64,000 nt of DNA from Caballeronia sp. dw_276 (GTDB lineage Bacteria; Pseudomonadota; Gammaproteobacteria; Burkholderiales; Burkholderiaceae), in NCBI RefSeq assembly GCF_018449635.1, contig NZ_JAAVUV010000003.1, positions 558,001 through 622,000 on the forward strand. The letters run 5' to 3'. The translations under genes were made by a program, and so were the position numbers. This document shows positions 34,725 through 43,289 of this stretch, piece after piece. A model generated the notes under the pieces. That model was given only the letters and a program-made list of their open reading frames with translations, searched no databases and was not told the origin of the DNA. How positions within the stretch are numbered: position 1 is the first letter of the stretch; every line of letters starts with the position of its first letter.

Positions 34725-35756
34725 ATGGCTTTCAACGTTACGCTCCGGCAAAGCGGCCGGCAGTTTCAGGTAGAACCTGACGAAGCGGTGCTGCTCGCAG
34801 CGCTGCGCCAGGGCATCGGACTTCCTTACGGTTGCAAGAACGGAGCCTGCGGGTCGTGCAAGGGCACGGTCGTGTCCGGCGAAGTCGAGCAGGCGCCCCA
34901 TTCGTCGTCAGCATTGTCCAACGACGAAAAAACCCGCGGCATGGCCCTGCTTTGCTGCGCGACGCCCAAGGGCGATCTCGTAGTCGATGTGCGTGAAGTC
35001 GCCGGCGTTGGCGACGTGCAGGTCAAGAAGCTGCCCTGCCGCGTGAACGCGCTGGAGCGCAAAGGCACGGATGTCGTGGAACTGAAGCTGCAATTGCCGG
35101 CCAATGAAAGGCTGCAATATCTGGCCGGGCAGTACATCGAATTCATCTTGAAGGACGGCAAGCGCCGCAGTTATTCGATGGCAAGCCCCCCGCATCACGA
35201 AGGCCCGATTGAGCTGCACATTCGTCACATGCCCGGCGGCACGTTCACGGATCACGTGTTCGGCAACATGAAAGAGCGCGACATCTTGCGTTTCGAAGGC
35301 CCGCTCGGCACGTTCTTCCTGCGTGAAGATTCCGACAAGCCGATCATTCTGCTCGCCTCCGGAACAGGTTTCGCGCCGATCAAGGCGATCATCGAACATG
35401 CGGTGTTCAAGAATCTGAACCGTCCAATGACGCTTTATTGGGGCGGCCGCCGCAAGCAGGACCTGTACATGATGGAACTTGCAGAAACCTGGGCGAAAGA
35501 AGTGCCGAACTTCTCGTTCGTACCGGTTTTGTCCGAACCCGACGCGTCCGATGCATGGACCGGCCGGACCGGCTTTGTTCATCGTGCTGTCATTGAAGAT
35601 CTGCCAGACTTGAGCGCATATCAGGTGTACGCGTGCGGCGCGCCGGTGATGGTGGAATCGGCGCAACGCGATTTCACGAATCATCACCGTTTGCCGGAGG
35701 ACGAGTTCTTCGCCGATTCGTTCACCAGCGCGGCCGATCTCGCGAATCCGGTTTGA
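34725..35756 (+). CDS. Ferredoxin-FAD/NAD(P)H reductase (CDP-6-deoxy-delta-3,4-glucoseen reductase-like)
   Basis: 343 aa, one polypeptide with a plant-type [2Fe-2S] ferredoxin domain (C-x4-C-x2-C in GCKNGACGSCKG at about 36-47, fourth Cys in LLCCATPKGD), an FAD domain (RRSYSMASPP, the RxYS flavin motif) and an NAD(P)H domain (ASGTGFAPIKAIIEH, then YACGAPVMVESAQ). This is the layout of CDP-6-deoxyglucoseen reductase E3 and of phenol/benzoate oxygenase reductases. No deoxysugar genes are nearby, so the annotation name should not be read as function. Starts 60 bp from the divergent epimerase gene. Confidence 0.85.
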   Translation: MAFNVTLRQSGRQFQVEPDEAVLLAALRQGIGLPYGCKNGACGSCKGTVVSGEVEQAPHSSSALSNDEKTRGMALLCCATPKGDLVVDVREVAGVGDVQVKKLPCRVNALERKGTDVVELKLQLPANERLQYLAGQYIEFILKDGKRRSYSMASPPHHEGPIELHIRHMPGGTFTDHVFGNMKERDILRFEGPLGTFFLREDSDKPIILLASGTGFAPIKAIIEHAVFKNLNRPMTLYWGGRRKQDLYMMELAETWAKEVPNFSFVPVLSEPDASDAWTGRTGFVHRAVIEDLPDLSAYQVYACGAPVMVESAQRDFTNHHRLPEDEFFADSFTSAADLANPV

Positions 35757-36047
35757 TCGTTTCAAATTCCGGACGTGGCGGTTCAATAAATTTCGGCCGT
35801 CACGGTTTACACGCAGGAACTTCCTATCGTATTCTTCGCAAATGCTCAGCCTCCAGACTAATCTTCGACGTCGCCGCTCGCTGCTCCCTTAGGGATGCCG
35901 CTGGCTCGTCACGGATTGGCGCTTGATCTCAAGCCTGCGCACATTTCGCCAACATGAAGCCACGGACATCCGTGGCTTTTTGCATTTCTGGCGCCGTCTC
36001 AAACTTCGCCGCTTTTTTCCTTTGTTGTTTTTGTGGAGCCCGCCGTC
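35757..36047. other. Intergenic region with a terminator hairpin
   Basis: 291 bp between the reductase and the aminotransferase gene. Apart from the hairpin at 35957-35983 I see no gene. The promoter of the aminotransferase must lie in the last 65 bp or upstream of the hairpin. Confidence 0.5.
35957..35983 (+). terminator. Rho-independent terminator
   Basis: AGCCACGGA-C-ATCCGTGGCT-like hairpin (AGCCACGG/CCGTGGCT) followed by TTTTTGC. It is 200 nt after the reductase stop and 65 nt before the aminotransferase start, so it may instead end a short leader or an unannotated RNA. Confidence 0.75.
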
Positions 36048-37232
36048 ATGAATTTCCAAGAGTATCCCGTCGAATCGTTGATGTTCATCACGAACCGTCC
36101 CGAGATCGTGTTCACGCACGGCAAGGGTTCCTGGCTCTACGACAACAACGAGAAGCGATACCTGGATTTCATCCAGGGCTGGGCCGTGAACAGTCTCGGC
36201 CATTGCAACGACGGCATGATCGAAGCCATCAACAAGCAGGCGCGCACGCTGATCAACCCGTCGCCGGCGTTCTACAACGCGCCGATGGCCCAGCTTGCCG
36301 GTCTGCTCACCGCCAATAGCTGCTTCGACAAGGTCTTTTTCGCCAACAGCGGCGCCGAAGCGAACGAAGGCGCGATCAAGCTCGCGCGCAAGTGGGGCAA
36401 GAAGTTCAAGGGCGGCGCGTACGAGATCATCACCTTCGATCACAGCTTCCACGGGCGCACGCTCGCGACCATGTCGGCATCGGGCAAACCGGGTTGGGAC
36501 ACCATTTACGCACCGCAGGTGCCGGGCTTTCCGAAGGCCGATCTGAACGACATTGCATCGGTTGAAAAACTCATCACCGATAAAACCGTCGGCGTCATGC
36601 TCGAACCCATCCAGGGCGAAGGCGGCGTGATCCCGGCGACGCGCGAGTTCATGCAGGCCCTGCGCGAGCTGACGAAGAAGCACAACTTGCTGATGATCGT
36701 CGATGAAGTGCAAAGCGGTTGTGGCCGTGCCGGCACTTTGTTCGCGTATGAGTTGTCGGGCGTGGAGCCGGACATCATGACGCTTGGCAAGGGCATTGGC
36801 GGCGGCGTGCCGCTGGCGGCCTTGTTGTCGACGAAAGAAGTCGCATGCTTCGAACCCGGCGATCAGGGCGGTACGTATAACGGCAATCCGTTGACGACCG
36901 CCGTGGGTTTCTCGGTGATCTCGCAAATTACCGCACCGGGCTTCCTCGAAGGCGTGCGTGAACGCGCCGAGTATCTCAAGGCGCAATTGCTGCAGCTTTC
37001 TGAAGAACGCGGCTTCAACGGCGAACGCGGCGAAGGTTTGCTGCGCGCGCTGCTGTTGAACAATGACAACGGTCCGAAGATCGTCGAAATGGCGCGCGAC
37101 ATGGGCCCGGACGGTTTGCTGCTGAACGCCGCGCGCCCGAACCTGTTGCGCTTCATGCCGGCGCTGAACGTGACGAAGGACGAGATCGACCAGATGATGT
37201 CGATGCTGCGTTCCATCCTCGACAAATTGTGA
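36048..37232 (+). CDS. argD: Acetylornithine aminotransferase family protein
   Basis: 394 aa, class III PLP aminotransferase. N-acetylornithine/glutamate transamination in arginine synthesis is the likely reaction. Motifs are FFANSGAEANEGAIKLARKW, FDHSFHGRTLATMSASGKP, the PLP Asp in LMIVDEVQSGCGRAG, and the Schiff-base Lys in TLGKGIGGGVPLAALL. Start at 36048 has TGGAG 11 nt upstream. Related activities (succinylornithine, ornithine or GABA) cannot be excluded. Its stop overlaps the next gene by 4 nt. Confidence 0.88.
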   Translation: MNFQEYPVESLMFITNRPEIVFTHGKGSWLYDNNEKRYLDFIQGWAVNSLGHCNDGMIEAINKQARTLINPSPAFYNAPMAQLAGLLTANSCFDKVFFANSGAEANEGAIKLARKWGKKFKGGAYEIITFDHSFHGRTLATMSASGKPGWDTIYAPQVPGFPKADLNDIASVEKLITDKTVGVMLEPIQGEGGVIPATREFMQALRELTKKHNLLMIVDEVQSGCGRAGTLFAYELSGVEPDIMTLGKGIGGGVPLAALLSTKEVACFEPGDQGGTYNGNPLTTAVGFSVISQITAPGFLEGVRERAEYLKAQLLQLSEERGFNGERGEGLLRALLLNNDNGPKIVEMARDMGPDGLLLNAARPNLLRFMPALNVTKDEIDQMMSMLRSILDKL

Positions 37233-37657
37233 TAATCCGCGTTTTCGATGAGCGCGACACGGATGCCGTGCTCGCGCTCTGGTCCACTGTTTTTCCGGAG
37301 TATGCCGTGCCGGGAAAACCGCAGCGTGATCCGCGTTTATCGATACGAAACAAGCTGGCCATGCAGCCCGAATTGTTCTTTGTCGGCGTGCTCGGCGAGC
37401 GTGTAATCGGAACCGTGATGACGGGTTACGACGGGCATCGCGGATGGCTTTATTCGTTGGCCGTCGCCGAGGATCAACGCGGGAATGGCTACGGGCGCGC
37501 GCTCGTTGAACATGCGGAACGCGCGCTTGCATCGATCGGATGCCCGAAGCTCAATCTGCAGATCATGGCGAACAAGCCAGAGACGCGCGCGTTTTACGCG
37601 AAGCTCGGGTATCAGATGGATGAAGTCGTGAGCCTCGGCAAACGGCTTCAGACGTAA
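37229..37657 (+). CDS. GNAT family acetyltransferase
   Basis: 142 aa. The GNAT acetyl-CoA motif A is clear in YSLAVAEDQRGNGYGRALVE (about 72-91, R/Q-x-x-G-x-G/A), and motif B near MANKPETRAFYAKLGYQ. It starts with GTG that overlaps the stop of the aminotransferase (GTGA), so the two are translationally coupled. It resembles the YpeA subgroup of unknown substrate. Confidence 0.85.
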   Translation: MIIRVFDERDTDAVLALWSTVFPEYAVPGKPQRDPRLSIRNKLAMQPELFFVGVLGERVIGTVMTGYDGHRGWLYSLAVAEDQRGNGYGRALVEHAERALASIGCPKLNLQIMANKPETRAFYAKLGYQMDEVVSLGKRLQT

Positions 37658-37694
37658 AAAAACCGCATGCTTGATAAAGGCATGCGGTTTTTTA
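37656..37694. terminator. Bidirectional terminator between GNAT gene and livF
   Basis: AAAAAACCGCATGC and GCATGCGGTTTTTT, a 14-bp perfect stem around TTGATAAAG, immediately after the GNAT stop codon. Confidence 0.92.
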
Positions 37695-37705
37695 TCAACA
37701 TCACT

Positions 37706-38458
37706 TCACTCACCCAAATAAGCCGCGCGAACCTTCGGATCATCGAGCATGGTCTTGGCATCGCCGGACATGGTGACGAGACCTGAATCCATCACGTAGC
37801 CACGATTTGCCGCCTGCAGCGCGAGCCGTGCGTTCTGCTCGACCAGCAACACCGTCAGGCCCTCAGAAGAAATCTCACGGACCACTTCGAAAATCTTCTC
37901 GACCATGATCGGGGAAAGACCCATCGACGGTTCATCGAGCAAGAGCAGCTTCGGACGCGACAACAACGCACGCGCCATGGCCAGCATCTGCTGCTCGCCG
38001 CCCGACAACGTACCCGCGTATTGCGCCGCGCGTTCCTTCAAACGCGGGAAGAAACCGAACATGCGATCGGTGTCCTTCTGGATCTCGTCACTGTCGTTGC
38101 GCAAGTACGCGCCCATCTGCATGTTTTCGAGGATCGACATGCGCGCGAAAATGCCACGGCCTTCCGGCACCATCGCGAGGCCGCGCTTGAGCAATTCATG
38201 CGAGGGCACGCCCTTGATCGACTTGCCCATGTATTCGATATCGCCCGCCGAATACGGCTTCAGACCCGTGATGGCTTTCATCGTGGTCGTCTTGCCCGCG
38301 CCGTTCGCGCCGATCAGCGTCACGAGCTCGCCCTGCCCGACTTCCAGATCCACGCCCTTGACCGCGTGAATGCCGCCGTAGCTCACCTGCAGGCCCTTGA
38401 TCTTGAGCATCGCCGTGCCGGCCGTCATACCGTTATTCATACCGTTCGTCGTCGCCAT
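37706..38458 (-). CDS. livF: Branched-chain amino-acid ABC transporter ATPase LivF
   Basis: 250-aa ATPase with Walker A GANGAGKTT, signature LSGGEQQMLAMARAL, Walker B LLLLDEPSMGLSP and the LivF-specific MVPEGRGIFARMSILENM. The ATG overlaps the livG stop (TGATG), so the pair is coupled. About 16 N-terminal residues (MATTNGMNNGMTAGTA) precede the domain; initiation at the internal Met before LKIKGLQVSYGG is an alternative. Confidence 0.94.
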   Translation of the reverse strand: MATTNGMNNGMTAGTAMLKIKGLQVSYGGIHAVKGVDLEVGQGELVTLIGANGAGKTTTMKAITGLKPYSAGDIEYMGKSIKGVPSHELLKRGLAMVPEGRGIFARMSILENMQMGAYLRNDSDEIQKDTDRMFGFFPRLKERAAQYAGTLSGGEQQMLAMARALLSRPKLLLLDEPSMGLSPIMVEKIFEVVREISSEGLTVLLVEQNARLALQAANRGYVMDSGLVTMSGDAKTMLDDPKVRAAYLGE

Positions 38459-39234
38459 CAGTGAACCCCTGCCCCGAGATAAGCCTCGATCACCTTCGGG
38501 TCCTTCTGCACGTCCTGCGGCAGACCCTCGGCGATCACCTTGCCGTAATCGAGCACCGTCATCCGGTTGCACAATCCCATCACCAGTTTCACATCGTGTT
38601 CGATCAGCAAGATCGTGCGGCCGTCGCTGCGGATCTTGTCGAGCAGGCGCGTGAGTTCGACCTTTTCCGTGGCATTCATGCCGGCGGCGGGTTCATCGAG
38701 TGCGAGAAGCTTCGGATCGGTCGCCAACGCACGCGCGATTTCCAGACGGCGCTGGTGACCGTACGACAGGTTGCGCGACGTGTAATCCGCGTATTGCAGC
38801 ACGCCCACGTACTCGAGCAATTCGAGCGCGCGCTCCTTGATTTCCTTCTCTTCGCGACGCTCGGACGGCGTCTGCAACACCGCGCCGATCAAGCCGTGTT
38901 TCGTGCGAACGTGCCGCCCGACCATCACGTTTTCGAGCGCGGTCATGCCGCCGAACAAACGGATGTTCTGGAACGTGCGCGCAATGCCGGCCTTCGCCAC
39001 CTGATGCACGGCGGTCGGGGTATAAGGCGTGCCGTCGAGCACGAACGAGCCCGAGTCCGGCGTGTACAAGCCCGTGATCACGTTGAAGAAGGTCGTCTTG
39101 CCGGCGCCGTTCGGGCCGATCAAACCGTAGATCTGGCCTTCCCTGATTTCGAGGCCGACTTCTGACAGCGCCTGCAAACCGCCAAAGCGCTTGTTCACGC
39201 CTTTGACCGACAGTCGAATGGGTTTATCGCTCAT
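38458..39234 (-). CDS. livG: Branched-chain amino-acid ABC transporter ATPase LivG
   Basis: 258 aa. Walker A GPNGAGKTT, LivG-type GIARTFQNIRLFGGMTALEN, signature NLSYGHQRRLEIARAL, Walker B LLALDEPAAGMN, H-loop IEHDV. Second of the two ATPases in the HAAT importer; 22 nt after livM. Confidence 0.95.
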   Translation of the reverse strand: MSDKPIRLSVKGVNKRFGGLQALSEVGLEIREGQIYGLIGPNGAGKTTFFNVITGLYTPDSGSFVLDGTPYTPTAVHQVAKAGIARTFQNIRLFGGMTALENVMVGRHVRTKHGLIGAVLQTPSERREEKEIKERALELLEYVGVLQYADYTSRNLSYGHQRRLEIARALATDPKLLALDEPAAGMNATEKVELTRLLDKIRSDGRTILLIEHDVKLVMGLCNRMTVLDYGKVIAEGLPQDVQKDPKVIEAYLGAGVH

Positions 39235-39256
39235 TGTGTTTTCTCCGCTTGTGGCG

Positions 39257-40426
39257 TCAGGCGCGGACCGGCTTCTTGCCGGCGCGCTTTGCGATCTTCG
39301 CGATCTTGTCTTCGTGTTTCGGCGACGGCCACAGGCCTTCCGAGCGATACAGCATGATCAGCACCATCGCGAGGCCGTACAGCAACTGGCGGATGACTTC
39401 GGTATCGACGATCTGATGACCGAAGATGGCGTTCTGCAGCGGACCCATGGTCGAGCGCAGGAATTCGGGGAACACGGCGAGCAGCACCGCGCCCAGAATC
39501 ACGCCCGGAATGTGGCCCATGCCGCCGAGCACCACGCAGGCGAGCACCACGATCGATTCCCAGAACGTGAACGATTCCGGCGATACAAAGCCTTGGAACG
39601 TGCCGAACATCGCGCCCGACAAACCACCGAACGATGCACCCATCGCAAACGCCAGCAGTTTCACGTTACGCGTGTTGATGCCCATCGCTTTCGCGGCGAT
39701 TTCGTCTTCGCGGATCGCGGCCCATGCACGGCCGATGCGCGAGTGCTGCAAGCGCACGCACACGAAGATCACGAACAGCGAACACAGCACGAAGAGGTAG
39801 TAATAGTTGTAGACAGATGGAAAATTGAATCCGAACAACGAATGCGTCTTCGATAAATCAAAGCCGAACAACGACACCGGATCGACGCCTGTAATCCCCT
39901 TCGGCCCGTTCGTGATGTTGACCGGACGATCCAGGTTGTTCATGAAGATCCGGACGATTTCCCCGAAGCCCAAGGTCACGATGGCGAGGTAATCGCCACG
40001 CAGACGCAATGTAGGCGCACCCAGCAGCACGCCGAACGTGGCGGCCAGCGCCATTGCGCACGGCACGATCACCCAGATCGGCGCGTGCAGGCCGCCGGGG
40101 AACAGATGCGCGATCCATTCGAACTGGGAAGTCAGCTGCGGCGACGAAAGCAACGCGGCTACATAAGCGCCAACCGCATAGAACGCGATGTAGCCCAAGT
40201 CCAGCAGCCCGGCAAAACCCACCACCACGTTCAAGCCCAGCGCGAGCATCACGTACAGCATCGCGAAGTCCAGCACGCGAACCCAGTAATTGCCGCCGGC
40301 CGCGCCGATGATCATCGGCGCCAGGATCACGAGCGCGGCGACCAGTACGGTGACCGCGTAGTTCTTCGCCGTTTTACGTTCAGGGATGAGCGTGGTCGAC
40401 GGCTCGATCGGTTGAATTGAAGTCAT
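39257..40426 (-). CDS. livM: Branched-chain amino-acid ABC transporter permease LivM
   Basis: 389 aa with about ten hydrophobic helices. Family marks are LGLNVVVGFAGLLDLGYIAFYAVGAY and RLRGDYLAIVTLGFGEIVR. The N-terminal 25 residues are a charged cytoplasmic extension. It sits 15 nt downstream of livH. Confidence 0.95.
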   Translation of the reverse strand: MTSIQPIEPSTTLIPERKTAKNYAVTVLVAALVILAPMIIGAAGGNYWVRVLDFAMLYVMLALGLNVVVGFAGLLDLGYIAFYAVGAYVAALLSSPQLTSQFEWIAHLFPGGLHAPIWVIVPCAMALAATFGVLLGAPTLRLRGDYLAIVTLGFGEIVRIFMNNLDRPVNITNGPKGITGVDPVSLFGFDLSKTHSLFGFNFPSVYNYYYLFVLCSLFVIFVCVRLQHSRIGRAWAAIREDEIAAKAMGINTRNVKLLAFAMGASFGGLSGAMFGTFQGFVSPESFTFWESIVVLACVVLGGMGHIPGVILGAVLLAVFPEFLRSTMGPLQNAIFGHQIVDTEVIRQLLYGLAMVLIMLYRSEGLWPSPKHEDKIAKIAKRAGKKPVRA

Positions 40427-40441
40427 TCTTGGTCTCCCTGT

Positions 40442-41392
40442 TTAAGCGCGATCTGCGACGCGTTCGCCGAGCAGGCCCGACGGACGGAACACGAGCACGA
40501 TGATCAGCACCACGAACGCGAACACGTCCTGATAGTTACTGCCGAACACCCCGCCCGTCAGATTGCCGATATACCCCGCCCCCAGTTGCTCGATCAGCCC
40601 CAGCAGCACGCCACCGACCATCGCCCCGCCGAGATTGCCGATACCACCCAGCACCGCCGCGGTAAATGCCTTCAGCCCAGGAATAAAGCCCATGTAGAAG
40701 TGCGCGTTGCCGTATTCGGACGCGATCATCACGCCGGCCAGGGCAGCCAGCGCCGAACCGATCATGAAGGTCGCGGAGATCACGAAGTTCGGGTTCACGC
40801 CCATCAACGACGCGACGCCCGGGTTCTCGGCAATGGCGCGCATCGCGCGGCCGAGTTTCGTCTTGTGGACCAGCAGCAACAAGCCGCCCATCACGAGGAA
40901 CGCCACCACGATGATCACGATCTCGGTCATCGAAATGACGGCGCCCGGACGATCGGCCGTGGCGGTGATCACGTTGATCGGATCGGTTGGCAGCAGTTGC
41001 GGGAAGGCGAGCGGATTGCGGCCCCAGATCATCATGGCGAGCGTCTGAAGAAGAATCGACACGCCGATAGCCGTGATCAGCGGCGCCAGACGCGGTGCGC
41101 GGCGCAAAGGCCGGTACGCCACGCGTTCGATGGTGTAGCCGACCACTGCGCAGACAATTGCCGCGACCGCCAGCGCGACGACCAGCATCAACGCGTGGTT
41201 CATGCCTGGAAAATGATTCTGCATTACGCCAATGGCGGAGAGCGCGACCATGGCGCCGACCATCAGCACGTCGCCGTGCGCAAAGTTGATGATGCCGAGA
41301 ATCCCGTACACCATCGTGTAACCCAACGCGATGATGGCGTAGACGCTGCCTAGCACCAGCCCGTTGATAATCTGCTGGATGAAAATATCCAT
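40442..41392 (-). CDS. livH: Branched-chain amino-acid ABC transporter permease LivH
   Basis: 316 aa, polytopic. The start MDIFIQQIINGLVLGSVYAI and YGILGIINFAHGDVLMVGA are hallmark LivH sequences; C-terminal GIGNLGGAMVGGVLLGLIEQ is also typical. It is the first permease gene, separated by 185 nt from livK. Confidence 0.95.
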   Translation of the reverse strand: MDIFIQQIINGLVLGSVYAIIALGYTMVYGILGIINFAHGDVLMVGAMVALSAIGVMQNHFPGMNHALMLVVALAVAAIVCAVVGYTIERVAYRPLRRAPRLAPLITAIGVSILLQTLAMMIWGRNPLAFPQLLPTDPINVITATADRPGAVISMTEIVIIVVAFLVMGGLLLLVHKTKLGRAMRAIAENPGVASLMGVNPNFVISATFMIGSALAALAGVMIASEYGNAHFYMGFIPGLKAFTAAVLGGIGNLGGAMVGGVLLGLIEQLGAGYIGNLTGGVFGSNYQDVFAFVVLIIVLVFRPSGLLGERVADRA

Positions 41393-41577
41393 TGAAGGCT
41401 CCTTAGCCCGTGCGACTAGATTTACGCTTTATCGCTGGCCGATAAACCGAAGGGAAGAAAAAAACGCAACGGCACCGCGCGTACTTGAAAAAAAACTTTA
41501 AAACGTCCGAAACTGACTACATATCTAGGGGATTGCCTTAAGTCCGGTACAGCGCCGCGCGGCGCTGCAGCACGGGG
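41393..41577 (-). promoter_or_regulatory. livK-livH spacer with stem-loop
   Basis: Holds a perfect 18-bp palindrome, CAGCGCCGCGCGGCGCTG (41550-41567), nested in a 7-bp outer stem GCCTTAA/TTAAGGC (41535-41541 and 41578-41584) that includes the livK stop codon. There is no T-run after it. It fits an mRNA-stabilising or partial-termination element that makes binding protein exceed permease; that is inference. Confidence 0.55.
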
Positions 41578-42849
41578 TTAAGGCGTGATGACGTCAATGA
41601 CGTTCTTCTTGTTATCCTTGAAATCGATAAGCGTGATCGCACCGCCGCCCTTCAGATCGCCTTTGTCATCGAACGATATGTGACCCGTCAGCCCGTTGAA
41701 ATCAGTCGAGCCGATTGCCGTCAGCACCTTGGGCGCTTCAACGGAATTGGCGCGCTTCATTGCATCGACAATGACATAGACCGCGTCGTACGTGAACGGC
41801 GCGTAGCTTTCTACCGGCGAGTGGAAACGCGCTTCGTAACGCTTCTCGAAATCCGCGCCTTTATCGAGTTTCGGCAGGCCCACGCCGAGTTCCGTACAGA
41901 CCACGTTCGGCAACGCGTTGCCCGCGAGCGTGGCCAGGTCGGCCGAACAGATTCCATCGCCGCCGAGAATCTTCGCCTTCAGTCCAAGCGCCGCCGCCTG
42001 TTTCGCAAACGGGCCGCCGGTCACGTCCATGCCGCCGAACATCACCACGTCGGGCTGGACTCGCTTGATCTTGTTCAGGATCGCCTTGAAGTCTTTGGAC
42101 TTGTCGGTCGTGGCTTCATGACCCGCGATCCGGCCGCCGCTCGCCACCACCGCTTTCGCAAATTCATTCGCCAGGCCGCGGCCGTAGATGCTGGCATCGT
42201 CCACGACCACGATGCGCTTGCCGCGCAGCGTCTTCACCGCGTAGCCCGCGAGCACAGCGCCCTGGCGAGCGTCCGTCGGGATCACGCGGAACGTCGTCTT
42301 GAAACCTTGTTGGGTGAACGCGGGGTTCGTCGTCGTGCCGGAAATCTGCGCCACATTCGCGTCGCTATAGATCTTCGATGCCGGAATCGATACCGCCGAA
42401 TTCAGATGACCGACCACCGCCACCACGTGATCCGCCACCAGTTGCTGTGCCACGGCGACACCCTTCTTTGGATCGGCGGCGTCGTCTTGCGCGTCGAGTT
42501 CGAGGTGAATCGCATGACCGTCGATGGTCAATCCCTGCGCGCTGATCTCCTCGATAGCCAGCCGCGCGCCGTTCTCATTGTCCTGCCCGAGGTGAGCCAG
42601 CGCTCCGCTGAGCGGCGCCACGTGGCCAATCCTGACAACGGTCGCATTGCTCGCGGGAACGGGGGCAGAAGCCGCGCTCGCCGATACATCCGCCGCCGAT
42701 GCCGCCGGCGCAGTCGCCGCGACGCTTGCCGATGCTTCCGACACAGCCGATGCCCCCGCGGCCGGCTCGGTTTCACTCTTTTTGCTGCATGCCGTTGCCA
42801 TTGCAACTGCGGCTGCGATGGTCACGACAAAGCCAAACTTAATTCGCAT
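41578..42849 (-). CDS. livK: Branched-chain amino-acid ABC transporter binding lipoprotein
   Basis: 423 aa. The signal ends in lipobox MATAC (Cys at about 21), so the protein is lipid-anchored, unlike the free periplasmic LivK of E. coli. A disordered linker of about 48 residues, almost only Ala, Ser, Val and Pro, follows. The Peripla_BP_6 domain starts at about 71 (VVRIGHVAPLSGALAHLGQD) and contains VVAVVGHLNSAVSIPASKIY. Upstream of livHMGF, so it is the cognate binding protein. Confidence 0.93.
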   Translation of the reverse strand: MRIKFGFVVTIAAAVAMATACSKKSETEPAAGASAVSEASASVAATAPAASAADVSASAASAPVPASNATVVRIGHVAPLSGALAHLGQDNENGARLAIEEISAQGLTIDGHAIHLELDAQDDAADPKKGVAVAQQLVADHVVAVVGHLNSAVSIPASKIYSDANVAQISGTTTNPAFTQQGFKTTFRVIPTDARQGAVLAGYAVKTLRGKRIVVVDDASIYGRGLANEFAKAVVASGGRIAGHEATTDKSKDFKAILNKIKRVQPDVVMFGGMDVTGGPFAKQAAALGLKAKILGGDGICSADLATLAGNALPNVVCTELGVGLPKLDKGADFEKRYEARFHSPVESYAPFTYDAVYVIVDAMKRANSVEAPKVLTAIGSTDFNGLTGHISFDDKGDLKGGGAITLIDFKDNKKNVIDVITP

Positions 42850-43206
42850 TCAGTAGGTCTCCGGCGCCTTGAAAAGCTGGTGTTTCCAGCCCATCCGGCT
42901 TGGAACGCGCGCATTGTAACTCGGTTTTTGAGACGTGCAATATTGTTGAATGACAGGGGTTTTCCTCCATTGCAACCCCTCTTTAGCGCTTGAAATCGCT
43001 TAAAAGCGCAACCAGGTTGCGCCCCGCAGCAGTGCATCAGTTGCACCATCGACTGGCGCTGTGGGTAAACACCGATGTGAGTATTTGGTCCCCGGGATCG
43101 CGGATCTTTAGTCGATGCACCTTGTTAGTGCATCAATTCGGCCAATGTCAAAGGCGCTTTGTGTGACTGCCGTCTTGTTGACGACATCCAGCGCGATTTC
43201 TTGACG
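42850..43206 (-). promoter_or_regulatory. livK upstream region
   Basis: 357 bp without a credible gene. It contains an inverted repeat GATGCAC-N7-GTGCATC (43114-43134) and, 66 bp closer to livK, adjacent TGCATCAG and TTGCACCA elements (43033-43048). These repeated TGCAYC sequences may bind a regulator such as Lrp or NtrC; identity is not established. The promoter itself is not obvious. Confidence 0.45.
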
Positions 43207-43243
43207 AAAAAAAACCGCGCCAACATGAGTTGGAGCGGCTTTT
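43207..43243 (-). terminator. Terminator of the fkpB-ispH operon
   Basis: On the minus strand CCGCTCCAAC-TCAT-GTTGGCGCGG (one internal mismatch) followed by T8. It lies 47 nt after the ispH stop. Confidence 0.88.
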
Positions 43244-43289
43244 CCAGCCTGATCCTTGAAGGGTGCGCCCTATATGTATATAAAAGCGA

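Noticed and set aside
34725..35756. Deoxysugar biosynthesis role implied by the usual database name
   Set aside because: No dehydratase, aminotransferase or nucleotidyl-transferase of a deoxysugar pathway is nearby; the domain layout fits many oxygenase reductases equally well.
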